Below are positions 1 through 9,245 of a stretch of DNA of 64,000 nucleotides, piece by piece. The stretch is from Psococerastis gibbosa (lineage: Eukaryota; Arthropoda; Insecta; Psocodea; Psocidae). The stretch covers positions 6,758,001 to 6,822,000 of the forward strand of contig OZ020489.1 in the NCBI GenBank assembly GCA_963971405.1, read 5' to 3'. The notes under the pieces were generated by a model that saw only the letters and a program-made list of their open reading frames with translations, had not been told where the DNA came from and searched no databases. The position numbers and the translations under genes were made by a program. Each line of letters begins with the position of its first letter. The first letter of the stretch is position 1.

Positions 1-75
1 ACACGACCAAGTTATCTGCATCTTTGAACCTGCTCTGGTCCGCTGGATTCAACTTGGTAAGGCGCCCGGCATACA
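1..75 (-). repeat. SINE C fragment, cut by the window edge
   Basis: This stretch matches the promoter-side end of the repeat family seen complete at 395-680 and 37,211-37,476 (shared motif GGATTCAACTTGGTA). The family carries simple-sequence tails, (CTA)n or (AAC)n, at the far end when read on the strand opposite to this one, so this copy is called minus. The rest of the element lies to the left of the window. No protein is implied. Confidence 0.6.
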
Positions 76-242
76 GAGAGTAATTTATGGAGAACAAGCA
101 GCTGCAATGGTTTGGCCACGTCCAAGGCCGTAGCCAGGATTTTTTTCGGAGTGGGTTTCAGAAATTTCAATGGATATTACATAGTAGTTTATATTTTTCT
201 TCTCAAAATCCGATTCTATGTAGCATCAAGCCATTTCATTTC

Positions 243-262
243 GGGGGGGGGGGGGGGGGGGG
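243..262. repeat. 20-base G homopolymer
   Basis: An uninterrupted run of 20 G, the longest of more than 30 such runs of at least 9 G or C in the window. It lies between two SINE C pieces. Runs of this kind differ in length between otherwise identical repeat copies elsewhere in the window, so the exact count is unreliable. Confidence 0.9.
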
Positions 263-394
263 CTCCGGCCTTGGCCACGTCCAAAGGATGGATGAGAATA
301 GGACCACCCGGAGTGCAAAGGCTAGGTTTCGTATACCCTCTGCACACGTTGTATCGTATATGACTTTGAAGGTGGTAGAGTACTATACTAATAA

Positions 395-680
395 ATCGGC
401 CATACCAAGTTGAATCCAGAGGACCAGAGCAGGTTCAAAGCTGCATATAACTGGGTCGTGTGCACAGTACCGGTAGGGAAACATGGTAGGACTTGTCCTG
501 GTCACCTCCAAACTAAACGTGTGACTTCACTGTGTTTCCCAAGTGGTTCGGAATCCACTATATTCCGGAGGTCCACTGTCCTATGGGCTGGCGTAGGACC
601 ATCAAGTCGGGTGTGGGCCCAAATATGAGGCCTAAGTCGTTATTAACCCGACGAACACTACTACTACTACTACTACTACC
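395..680 (+). repeat. SINE C copy with (CTA)n tail
   Basis: Near full-length member of the family also at 22,714, 24,530, 37,211, 39,567, 43,375, 62,022 and 62,370. It ends in a (CTA)n microsatellite at about 655-679, and the minus-strand copy at 37,211 begins with the matching (TAG)n. A simple repeat always on the same end marks a retroposon 3' tail and fixes the orientation. A box B-like GGTTCAAAGCT lies near 432, but no clear box A is visible, so Pol III origin is inferred. An open frame of about 70 codons is shared by several copies, as expected from their similarity rather than from selection. Confidence 0.65.
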
Positions 681-756
681 ATACTAATACCATATAAACT
701 ATGTTTTTAGCATTTCTGGAGAGGTTATAATTTTGTTTTATGTATATATATTTTAA

Positions 757-905
757 AAGGTTAATCACAAACAAACCATTTCATGGATGTATCCGATTGG
801 CCTCTTCCGTCGCCTATGTAAGTTAGTACCTGAGTTAAGACATCGCATCCGATCGCATGGCGTGTAGAGATTCGCACAAGTACAAGCACCGAAGTCGATG
901 AATAT
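757..905 (-). repeat. SINE B copy downstream of ARPC4 exon 4
   Basis: Read on the minus strand it has the order shared with copies at 12,480, 16,717, 27,505 and 43,980: a TTGTGCGAGT-like stretch, GCGATCGGA, CCTACAGAGGCGAC (here diverged), CAATCGGATACAT, then an AT-rich tail. It lies 3' of the penultimate ARPC4 exon, probably in the last intron. Confidence 0.65.
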
Positions 906-977
906 TGTAAATGTAGTATTTATGAAAAAACACATACATTCAATAAATGCATAAAACCCGATAAAATTTAAACATAC

Positions 978-1148
978 CCTTTTCAAGAATTCCTCGCTGC
1001 ATATCCGAGCTCGCGCGTTAACCGCCAGCTTCATTTCGCTGATTTCCTTATCGATCTCCTCCATGAAGTGAATCACAAAGTCTACGAGCTTGTGCTTGTA
1101 CATCTGCTCCGTATGGAAGTTAGTGATGAGAAAACTGATGTCGTAACC
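978..1148 (-). CDS. ARPC4: ARPC4, coding exon for residues 111-167
   Basis: Encodes the C-terminal part of Arp2/3 complex subunit 4 (p20-ARC), a scaffold subunit of the complex that nucleates branched actin filaments in the cytoplasm. The translation starts [17 protein letters not shown] and ends EEFLKR. The exon follows an AG at 1150-1149 and ends before a GTATGT donor (977-972). It is 171 bp, exactly 57 codons, phase 0 at both ends. The family is 168 residues long, so only the last residue and the stop are missing. These must lie in a tiny final coding exon, which I could not find between 1 and 977 and which may be off the window. The open frame continues past the donor, but that sequence has no family similarity and overlaps a SINE. 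Confidence 0.95.
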
Positions 1149-1283
1149 CTGCACATTAATATAATACTTTTCATCCATAGGCCATAGCTGTTGGAAAGGA
1201 AAAACTGAACTTGGATTGGAATCTACATTTTTCCGCGTAAAAATTTACATCACCAGAGATGCCAGTTATTTCGTGATTCCCAA

Positions 1284-1422
1284 GGCGCTAAGTCCACCGA
1301 CCTCGTTTTTGATAGTGAGCCTGATATTGACGTGGTGGCAGACATTAAAGACAGTCTTTAATGTCTGCTGCCACGTCAATATCAGGCTCACTATCAAAAA
1401 CGAGGTCGGTGGACTATGCGCC
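1284..1422. mobile_element. Foldback DNA element F1a (MITE), in ARPC4 intron
   Basis: A 139-bp near-perfect palindrome. The left arm starts GGCGCTAAGTCCACCGACC and the right arm is its complement apart from a few bases near the end. The flanks are CAA and TAA, a 3-bp target duplication with one mismatch. The arms carry GACGTGGTGGCAGACATTAA, a motif also found inside foldbacks at 1,677, 50,036 and 51,218. It has no coding capacity. Terminal GG with 3-bp TNA-like duplications suggests mobilisation by a PIF/Harbinger-type transposase; this is inference. Confidence 0.8.
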
Positions 1423-1676
1423 TAAGATAGGATCATAATTATTATGGTTGTTATCTCACGTTCAGATGTTCATTTTTGTTGAGAAATACACGGTTTTCTA
1501 TTCTATTCTATTCATCCGAATCACAAGTGAAACACAACACGCCATATTCAAATGTTGCGCAGCGACCCGTCAGAGAATAATCCTCATCTGAACCTTCGCC
1601 CGCCATCTTGCATCAGTGGTTTCAATAACCATGTGGACTTGCAACGAATACCTATGTCCGAAGATATAAACAGTTA

Positions 1677-1896
1677 GGCGGCTATTCCACCGACGTGGAT
1701 TTTGAATGTGAATGTGTCATGACGTGGTAGCAGATATCATTAATAAGTCTCTGTCATATTTTAAGGAGACTATTATGTAGACACTTAACTTATCTATTAT
1801 AAATTAAGTTATAATATGGAAGAGACTTATTAATGATGTCTGCCACCACGTCATGACACATTCACATTCAAAATCCACGTCGGTAGAATAGCCGCC
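1677..1896. mobile_element. Foldback DNA element F1b, in ARPC4 intron
   Basis: A 220-bp foldback with termini GGCGGCTATTCCACCGACG and the complementary right arm. It is flanked by a perfect 3-bp duplication TTA (1674-1676 and 1897-1899). The arms include TGACGTGGTAGCAGAYATCA and an AT-rich inner stem (TTATAAATTAAGTTATAA) that recurs in the elements at 6,297 and 6,619. It is non-coding. Its position between ARPC4 exons shows that this intron tolerates insertions. Confidence 0.85.
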
Positions 1897-2552
1897 TTAC
1901 TCTGATGTGGTGGAATTGGCAGGAGTGAGTTGAACGGTTATACAGTAGCTACAATGCTTTGTCGAATGATCCCACTAATAAATCGACTTTGATTTAATTT
2001 ATCCAATGCCAGCTCTTGGCATCTCTGCCATTCGCTGACGAGCCTCCCTGTAAAGACGCATGGGGTTCCTGTCCTGTTAGTTGGAGAGGGCTGCGCAATC
2101 CTGTAGGTGTAGACCGTCCATTTTCACAGTTGCGAAGGGCTCTGAGTCTACAACCCCTATCCGGTGAAGGTGCGCTTTTAAGTGGTCGTGCACAGTAGTA
2201 AGTTTGAATTTTGCAACTGCAATAAATCTAGGCCTACTAAATAACATCCTGACAGTTTCGCACTCATCATGGATTTTTGGAAATTCATGGAAATTTTGAA
2301 TGCCTGGTACCACCTACCACGTCTCCTTCGACAAATCAAAGGACGCCTTAGACACTTTCAGACGATAACAAATCCCGTTGTGGCTGCTGAGCGCGCTCTG
2401 ATTGGTCGAATGAAGACCTAACCTAACGAGGTGGCACAAGAAATTAAAAAAACATATCCTTGGCGGATTGGAATGCCGAATCTCTCCTAAACAGAACTAT
2501 AATTTTGACCTAAGGAATTGACTGTATATACTATGAACAGATTGTCACTCAC

Positions 2553-2702
2553 CTCAACCGGCTTTCTTCTAAGAATGATAAAGTTTTCGGAGCGCATCAT
2601 CATGAACCTCATGAACTTGTGACAAAGAATGTGTTCGATGTCGTCTGCTTGTTTGACGGCGATGCTCACTCGCACGGAATTCACCGAAGTCTCGATTAAA
2701 AC
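2553..2702 (-). CDS. ARPC4: ARPC4, coding exon for residues 61-110
   Basis: Encodes the middle of Arp2/3 subunit 4. The translation begins [18 protein letters not shown], contains [15 protein letters not shown] and ends RRKPVE, which matches the highly conserved core of the family. The acceptor is TTTGTAG at 2709-2703 and the donor GTGAGT at 2552-2547. The exon is 150 bp, 50 codons, phase 0 at both ends, so it joins the neighbouring exons in frame. The intron towards the 3' exon (2552-1149, 1,404 bp) holds two F1 foldbacks. The intron on the 5' side (3929-2703, 1,227 bp) holds an antisense LINE tail and a SINE fragment. Confidence 0.95.
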
Positions 2703-2904
2703 CTACAAACATAACGTCATTCAAATCAAATCAAATAAATTTTATTCCATTCTTCAAGACCATAGACGTTTACATGAAATGTACCACTAAATACAAAATT
2801 AAATTAAATTAAATTCAAACTTTATCCCCAATTGATTAGAATGTATTATTGTTCCGATTGTTCTTTAAATCTACCACTATGCCGGTCTGGCAGAAATGTT
2901 TCTA

Positions 2905-2960
2905 GGAACGATCGCATGGTGTCAACAGACTCGCACAAGTACTAGCAAGCCATTCACTAT
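2905..2960 (-). repeat. SINE B fragment
   Basis: About 50 bp (CGATCGCATGG followed by GACTCGCACAAGTAC) matching the head half of SINE B as seen at 840-890. Truncated on both sides, within an ARPC4 intron. Confidence 0.5.
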
Positions 2961-3317
2961 GCCAAGGAAGCCGTTAATATGGATACTCTAGTCAAAGGTA
3001 GCTGAGCTCCTGAGTAATGTCCAATGGCCTCAGAGGCGAAGACGCAAAAATCACTACTGTACCACCTCGTGGTGAAGATATGGCACGTACAAAATGATAT
3101 GTACCTCTTTCTAACACAGATTGGTCACAACAATTATTCAATTTGATTTGCATATAAAACGGTTGGCGTGGTAGCCCCGAGGAAGGAATTCAAGAACTGT
3201 CGCTAATTGGCCTATGTTACAGAAAGCCACATGGCATGTATCAAAATGAGAGGAGTATTTCTGATAATTAATTAAATTACATATTATAATTTTTATATAT
3301 TATATATAATTAATTCT

Positions 3318-3488
3318 GAGTCATCCGAATGCCCCCTCTGCTTCCAAGGGGAGGGGAATGCCGATCACCTATTCAGCTGCACGGGCATTGAAGTAGAAAA
3401 CCGAACTGAGACACAGGAGGGATTGGCCCAGCTCTATTACGCGGCACGGCGTCAAATAGCCTACCAGCCAAGAACGAGCGTTGGCTGA
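3318..3488 (+). pseudogene. LINE ORF2 C-terminal remnant with zinc-finger-like motif
   Basis: An open frame without a start codon runs 56 codons to a TGA at 3486. It contains CPLCFQGEGNADHLFSC (C-x2-C ... H-x4-C), the pattern at the end of many non-LTR retrotransposon reverse-transcriptase ORFs. It is followed by a (GAA)n tail (3488-3499), the usual 3' end of a 5'-truncated LINE insertion. It lies antisense in an ARPC4 intron. The clade is not assigned; the rest of the LINE is absent. Confidence 0.7.
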
Positions 3489-3929
3489 AGAAGAAGAAGA
3501 TAATTGATTAAAAAATAAATAGCTATTATTGACGGCTTTAATATCGATATTTCCTGTGAAAATAGGCTTTATACAAAAATCACTTCGATAGCACATCAAT
3601 CTTAAAGCTCATTAACTTTCGTAAGTCCTCAAGAACCCATTAATGGGTTCCAACTCATGATGACTGGTCCAGTAGGGCCTATTAAGCCAGATAGGCTTTC
3701 CATTGTAAGCAGCAAAGTTCAATAAGTTGGTAGGTCGCAAAGTACCTAAGTACAAATAGTTCATGCAGGAATCCTCGCATTGACCAAACCAAAGAAATAA
3801 CGGATATGTTTCATCAGCTAGAGTATAACTCCCAAAAACTTTCCCGCAGTGGGGTACTCTAATATCCTCTTAGTGGTAATTGGGGCGCTAACAGTCACGA
3901 CACAAGTTATTTCACTTTGTTTAACATAC

Positions 3930-4106
3930 CTTTTCCTTTTCATTTCGACTGATGACAACAGAATTGAGTAGCAACTCTTTACTGGTCCTAACTTCCACTT
4001 CCGGTTTGTTATGTCTTTCGACGACTTGTGAAGAGAAATTGTCGAGACACATTGCAGCAGTTAGCGTGTGCCGGACAGCGGTCAGGTACGGTCGTAGAGT
4101 GGCCGC
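3930..4106 (-). CDS. ARPC4: ARPC4, coding exon for residues 2-60
   Basis: Encodes the N-terminal part of Arp2/3 subunit 4. The translation begins [19 protein letters not shown], contains [17 protein letters not shown] and ends ISRNEKEK. The acceptor is GATATTTTCAG ending at 4107 and the donor GTATGT starts at 3929. The exon is 177 bp, 59 codons, phase 0. Together with the 50- and 57-codon exons it gives 166 residues, so the initiator ATG should sit alone at the end of exon 1 to reach the family length of 168. That exon lies to the right of 4,107; no convincing ATG|GT site was identified. All three exons are uninterrupted and have good splice sites, so the gene is probably functional. Confidence 0.95.
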
Positions 4107-4210
4107 CTGAAAATATCAAACAGTAGGCGTTATTCAACACAAATAATTTTGCGAAAGGCGATAAGTGATGAAGCAGTAGAAAACGGCCTGTGGTCGGTTT
4201 GAAAGCGTAC

Positions 4211-4310
4211 TTCCAAACATTTCGTCAATATCTGTGGTCGACTTCTTCAGTGGCACTACGTAGACATCTATCACTGATAATATTGACCACATATGTTGAT
4301 GAAACGTTTG
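4211..4310. other. Inverted pair of hammerhead-ribozyme-like cores
   Basis: On the minus strand (4250-4219) the sequence reads CTGAAGA, then a stem-loop with TCGA pairing to TTGA, then GAAAT. On the plus strand (4274-4305) it reads CTGATAA, a similar stem-loop, then GAAAC. The order CUGANGA, stem II, GAAA is the conserved core of hammerhead ribozymes. The two copies form the arms of an imperfect palindrome. A third copy lies at 42,976-43,007. Hammerheads are known in the terminal repeats of Penelope-like retroelements, which is my guess for the source. The plus copy has A where the core needs G, so it is probably dead. Confidence 0.5.
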
Positions 4311-4320
4311 AAAGCACTAT

Positions 4321-6296
4321 TTCAGATCAATCACGGTCAATCACTGCTTCATCATGTAACTCTGGCCGTGAAAGTCTTCAGTGATTAGAAATGTACATAG
4401 AAATTTAGGTTCCTCAAGGAACTTCACTTAAAATGGCCTCCTGTACATTTGCATGGCCTCAACAGGAGACTTTGTTATAGCGCCTGGTTCAAGTGCGAGA
4501 CCGAAGGGGAGTCATGACGCCATTTAGAAAGAAATGGGTTTAATTCAGAAACAAATGAATTTGACCAAAATCAATAAATTGATAGGTATTTAACATGTTA
4601 AGTGTAGCTTATTTATATACAAACGGAACAGAAAGTTATTTATAAAACATCCCGTTTTTTAAGAGTACGTAGTCTAAGATCCGGAATTTAGCCTGATTGA
4701 TAGATAATTTACGGAGCACTGAAGCTCAATATAATCAGGCTTAGGCAGTGGGGATCACTGCTTAGTGGCTTGATTCGAAGTCCAAATCGAGTGTTGGATC
4801 ATCCACTCTTGGCCTGAAACTAAGTAGCCAAGTTTGTTTGGTAAAGGTTAAGTTTAGCTACCCCGCTCTATCAAAAGTCGAATTAAAATGCTTTTAATAG
4901 GGAAGGAAAACATCCCATTTGCAAGGGAATTCATATTTTAAGCAAGGGTTGTCTTATTTACATGCCTCTGACAATGTTCCTTCCAAAAAAAAAATTTATG
5001 AGCAATTTGTCCCCATACCTGCCCATGCAAAAATTCGAACTAAATTCGGCTGTAACTCAAAAACTATACTTTTCCGACTTTTAATTCTTTCGGAAATGGG
5101 TTTCCGAAATTTTCCGGAAAAAAAAAATCAGATCTACCTGGCCTACGGATGGAACGGTGCCATAAAGCATATAAACGTAAGCCGAAACCTTAACGCATTA
5201 ATGCATACTAAAGCGGGATACTGACTTTATTTAATATTTAGCTTGTTTACACTTCGTGCAAAACGTTTACTACTTTTCACATAAAAGTTTATCTTGTTTT
5301 TAAAAAAAATTAATTTTTGACACCTGGGGTGTTACTTGGCTTCTATTACTATCGGTTGAGAAGGGATAGTGGCTCTCAAAGCAACACTGTTCATACGAAC
5401 ATACATTAACAGTTGTGCCCCATTTCGTAACTAACTTAATTACCTAGTAATCCTGTAAATAAGGAATTAAAATAAAATTACAAACCATTCTAAGAATAAT
5501 TATAGAGCATTCACAATATTCACATCCACATGTAAACAAAAAACATGACTCAATTTGTCTTCTGACACGCCAATCTGGGCACCGCCTACTTTGATTAATG
5601 CCACGTCTATTGCGCCAAGCTTAAAACAAATTTATTATTAGTTTAATATTTTATTTAAATATTATTATTATTATTATTATACGTACACACTTGTGCCGTA
5701 TGAATGAATTTTACATAATTTAATTTAATTTATTTAACTAAAATAAATGCCTATTTAATGAACAAATGAACAATATTATATTCCATAACCATATTTATAC
5801 GGGCGTGAATCCGATTTCACCGTTTTGTCGGCTTCGAAACACAGGCAGGCAGTGGAACTAATGGAAGGTACCTACAGGGTTGTCAAACGTCCCGTAATTC
5901 AAGGGACAGTCCCGTATTTGAAGGGGTTGTCCTGTGTCCCTTACGCTTCTCGTAAGGGCCGGAAAATGTCCCGTATTTAAAGGCTTAGGTTAAAATTACT
6001 GCTCATTAGTGACGATTGCATAGTTGAAGCCTGTGAATATAATAACATTGCAGTAGTATTTAATTTCGTAAGCAACGTGTCTCCTTTTTTGAAGTTTATT
6101 CATTTGAAATATATGAAATAATGGTTCAGTCTATAAAAAAAATTAGAGACGATTGTAAGATGTTACTTTGGTCTTTGGACCCTGAAGAAAAGTGTATATG
6201 CAACGGGGCGTCCCGTAAATGAGAAAAAATGTTTTTGGGAACCCTGGGTACCTAAATATGGTATTATACAGGGACGCACCAAATTTCCTTTGATTA
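4321..6296. other. No gene recognised; upstream side of ARPC4
   Basis: AT-rich sequence that should contain ARPC4 intron 1 or the promoter, but exon 1 could not be placed. It has a (TTA)n microsatellite near 5,660-5,680. The short motif GTCCCGTA recurs at least four times between 5,885 and 6,215 in otherwise dissimilar context. The 101-codon frame at 4,919 has no recognisable similarity. Confidence 0.5.
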
Positions 6297-6618
6297 GGCA
6301 GCTATTCCACCGGCGATTTTACTTCATATTTGATTTTGTGAATTTTGTCATTGACGTTTGGACGCCGCCCATCCCACCTTGGTGGGTCATGGACAAAGAT
6401 TGATTGATTTGTTTTGTTTTAAGGAGATTATTATGTAGATACTTAACTTACCTATTATAAATTAAGTTATAATATGGTAGAGACTTATTATCACTTAATT
6501 TATAATAGATAAGTTAAGTATCTACATAATAGTAGTCTCCTTAAAACAAAACAAACGACAATGACAAAATTCACAAAATCAAATATGAAGTAAAATCGCT
6601 GGTGCTGGAATAGCGGCC
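6297..6618. mobile_element. Foldback DNA element F1c with a nested LINE tail
   Basis: A foldback of the F1 family (left end GGCAGCTATTCCACCGGCG, right end its diverged complement). The two arms pair along TTCATATTTGATTTTGTGAA and along an AT-rich inner stem. The left arm is interrupted at about 6361-6410 by 50 bp absent from the right arm: ATCCCACCTTGGTGGGTCAT followed by a (GATT)n tail. The same tail occurs inverted at 13,368-13,440, so the insert is the extreme 3' end of a LINE. Flanks TTA and TTG fit a decayed 3-bp duplication. Confidence 0.75.
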
Positions 6619-7075
6619 TTGGGGATATGGTAGCAAACATAATTAATAAGTCTCTACCATATTGTAACTTAATTTATAATAGATAAGTTGAGTATCTACA
6701 TAATAGTCTCCTTAAAACAAAGCAAACGTCAATGATAAATAAGTCAATTTTTCAAATAAATTCGCCCGTGGAATGGCCGCCCAAAACAAAACAAACAAAA
6801 AATTTCAAATCACAAATGAAAGAAATTTGCCGGTGGAATTGCCACCTAATAACATCGTTGAAAAAAAAAATCTGTAGCCTACTTCAAAATCTCGTACCTA
6901 TTATGTAATAATAATTGAGACCTTTGGTATGAAAATCAAACAATGTACAGCATCAGGGGTAAATGCCTATTTTGTTCCCTATGGAGCAGTCGTACGCCGC
7001 ATCGGGGGTAAAATCACATCATATCTTCATATTATGAAGTAAAATCGCCGGTGGAATTGCCGCCTTATTGAAATT
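6619..7075. repeat. Single arms and fragments of F1 foldbacks
   Basis: Directly after F1c there is one arm with TGGTAGCAAACATAATTAAT and the AT-rich inner stem, ending CGTGGAATGGCCGCC near 6,782. Further arm ends lie at about 6,785-6,848 (GCCGGTGGAATTGCCACC) and 7,030-7,068 (GCCGGTGGAATTGCCGCC). The cluster looks like several F1 elements inserted into or recombined with one another. Confidence 0.6.
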
Positions 7076-7227
7076 TTCTGGTGTGTCAACAAAATTCAAA
7101 ACAAATTCGGTACCTATGTATGTCTGCTCTCTTTCATGCTTATTATGATTGGGAGCGAGGGTATAGTGGTTATTTGTAGCCATAATAATATTATAGTACC
7201 CCCACGATTTAACGCCTTTTTACTTTC

Positions 7228-7850
7228 TTATTTGTGCGTAGGTAGTATAAGGAAAGCTTGGTGATGGCCGAAATGATCGATTTTGGGATTACAGTGGTTT
7301 TTTAATGGCTGTGTGTCTGCCTGTCCGTCGGTTTGTTTGACAGTCTGTCTGTTCGTCGATGTCGATGTCGACTGTTCGAGCAAACCACCCGGTGGATATT
7401 GAGAAAAATTTGACATGCTGGTTCACAAAACCGAGGGACAATTTTTTTTTATATTTTGGCCTCAATTTTGGGGGTTTCCCCTAAAAAAACTACAAAAGAT
7501 TTTTTTTTTTTTTACGGCTCAACGATTGCCTCTAAATTCACACAGCCTAAATTTACTGTATATTAATTAATGTCAACCAAACGCAATAGGTCGCTTGCCC
7601 CCTGATAGTTTGGTTCTGGGGGTAAAAAATAAGGCTCAATTTTCATGGATAAACTTGCTGAAAAATAATTTTCCTGGTGAACCTTTTAATCGATGCTTTC
7701 TAACTTCAGGTACGTTTTAATAGGTGTCAATTAGAGCAACAAAAACTTATACATTTGCATTAGGTACCCTGAAATTATTAATGTGTTGTAATGTATTGAT
7801 TTGCTCGTTTATGACTATAATATGCAATCGTCCCGCCAGGCCCGTGTCAC
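7228..7850 (+). repeat. Diverged copy of R1 repeat
   Basis: Follows the order of R1 (see 10,449): GTAGTATAAGGAAAGC near the start, TGATGGCCGAAATGATCGAT, a CTGTCTGTC-rich stretch, CACCCGGTGGATATTGA, T-rich runs, then GGTCGCTTGCCCCCTGATAG. Identity is much lower than among the other copies, so this is an old insertion. Non-coding. Confidence 0.6.
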
Positions 7851-8110
7851 CCCCCCCCCCTGATTATTTTTGACTTTAAACTAGATAAAATTGAACTTTC
7901 CAGATGTGCGACATTTCACACTGTATAGGATCGCAGCCCCCCCCCCCCGAAATAAAATCCTGGTTACGGCTCTGCGGACTGAAGAGGCTTAATTAAAGCG
8001 TTTGAAAGGTAGTGTTACAGAGGGATGCTACGCTTAGATGGAGGGACCACGTGACCAGGGGAGTAGCCAAGGCATGATTTTTGGTTGGGGAGGTGTGTCT
8101 ATTTTGCCAA

Positions 8111-8599
8111 GGCGCTTATTCCACCTACGTCAATAGTGAATAGTACATGTAGTATTGACGGACATTTCAATTTTACTCTATGCCATAGTTCAAACTGATC
8201 AATGATCATAGAGTAAAATCACGCGCAGCAAACAATAACAAATTAAAATGGCGTCATGGAATATGTTAAGTACAAACATTTTAATAGATTGTTTATAAAA
8301 CAGTTTTCATCCATTAAACAGATCGGTGAAGGTCGATCTTATACTTCGGATCTCCTACTATGATTAGGTTTTATTAAAAATAATAAGTGTACGAAGAAAA
8401 CAAATAGGCCTACAAACAAAATTTCAAAAAACAAATGCGCCAAATTTAAAAAAATTTGGCACATACAGTATACGTGTCATTAGAAGAAAAGCGATCAATA
8501 GTTGAAAAAACAAGTGGAATGGCGTGTATCAATGAAAAATTGAAATATCCGTCAATACTACAGTTACTATTCACTATTGACGTAGGTGGAATAAGCGCC
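8111..8599. mobile_element. Foldback DNA element F1e, longest of the family
   Basis: A 489-bp element with termini GGCGCTTATTCCACCTACG and the exact complement. It is flanked by a perfect 3-bp duplication CAA (8108-8110 and 8600-8602). The arms contain GTCAATAGTGAATAG. The core includes GATCAATGATCATAGAGTAA and AATGGCGTCATGGAATATGT, which reappear in the elements at 50,036 (inverted) and 51,218. It has no coding capacity. The 74-bp element at 48,298 has the same arms and nothing else. Confidence 0.85.
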
Positions 8600-8602
8600 C
8601 AA

Positions 8603-9005
8603 CTCAAAAAACTTAAAATAGACCAACCAAAATAATAGCTGGGATGATTAGGTAAACGTTGTATTACATTGTATTACAATTACATTATTACATATTGTAT
8701 GTGGGCAAATTCATGTTTTTGCCTGGGGTAGCCTAGTGCTGCATTGTTTGAAAAGTCTATGCGCCTGATGCAGGTTGGTGCCGATTGGGGGTCCGGGGGG
8801 CTCCACCGGGGAAAAAATTTGAAACTATAAGTGCAATATAGTGGGGTTTTACGTATTTTAACAGCAGTAAAGTATAGATTTTTTAAAGTTTACAAAAGAA
8901 TGCTTAAGCCTTAAATTCTTATTCATATTGCTGAAAACAATAATTTGAAAATTTAGCCTATTACTTCGGCAAAAGTCCCCACAATATTGCCACCATCTCG
9001 GAATA
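8603..9005. other. No feature recognised
   Basis: Nothing supportable is visible apart from AT-rich sequence and a GC-rich patch near 8,770-8,810 (CCGGGGGGCTCCACCGGGG). Confidence 0.5.
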
Positions 9006-9245
9006 TAGTCAGGACATGTAGTGCAGTGGTACGTACTCTGACTTTCACCCGAAAGGTTGTTGGTTCGAGTCCCACACTGGCTACATTTTCTGGCCATGCT
9101 TCGGAGGGCATGTAAAGCAGGCGGTCCGGGGGCTTCCTAGTTGAGTGTAAGAGAGGGCTTTATAGCCCTAACTCCACTAGGTTGGCTTAGTAATAGAACA
9201 AGAAAGTCCTTATGTATTTATTTATGTATGTAGGTATTTATAGTG
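9006..9245 (+). repeat. SINE A, tRNA-derived, nearly full length
   Basis: Starts with a tRNA-like head: box A TAGTGCAGTGG and a perfect box B GGTTCGAGTCC, spaced as in a tRNA promoter. A body follows with CCATGCTTCGGAGGGCATGT, GTGTAAGAGAGGGC and CTAGGTTGGCTTAGTAAT, then a (TTTA)n-type tail. Six further copies lie in this window (16,588; 28,567; 31,690; 40,745; 51,880; 63,745). The head is too diverged in its stems to be a working tRNA gene. Confidence 0.85.

Noticed and set aside
410-628. Conserved ~70-codon frame repeated at 37,230 and 43,367
   Set aside because: It lies within SINE C copies and is shared because the copies are similar; other copies break it.
765-980. Continuation of the ARPC4 open frame beyond the exon
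   Set aside because: It starts with a good GTATGT donor, loses similarity to the family at once and runs into a SINE B copy.
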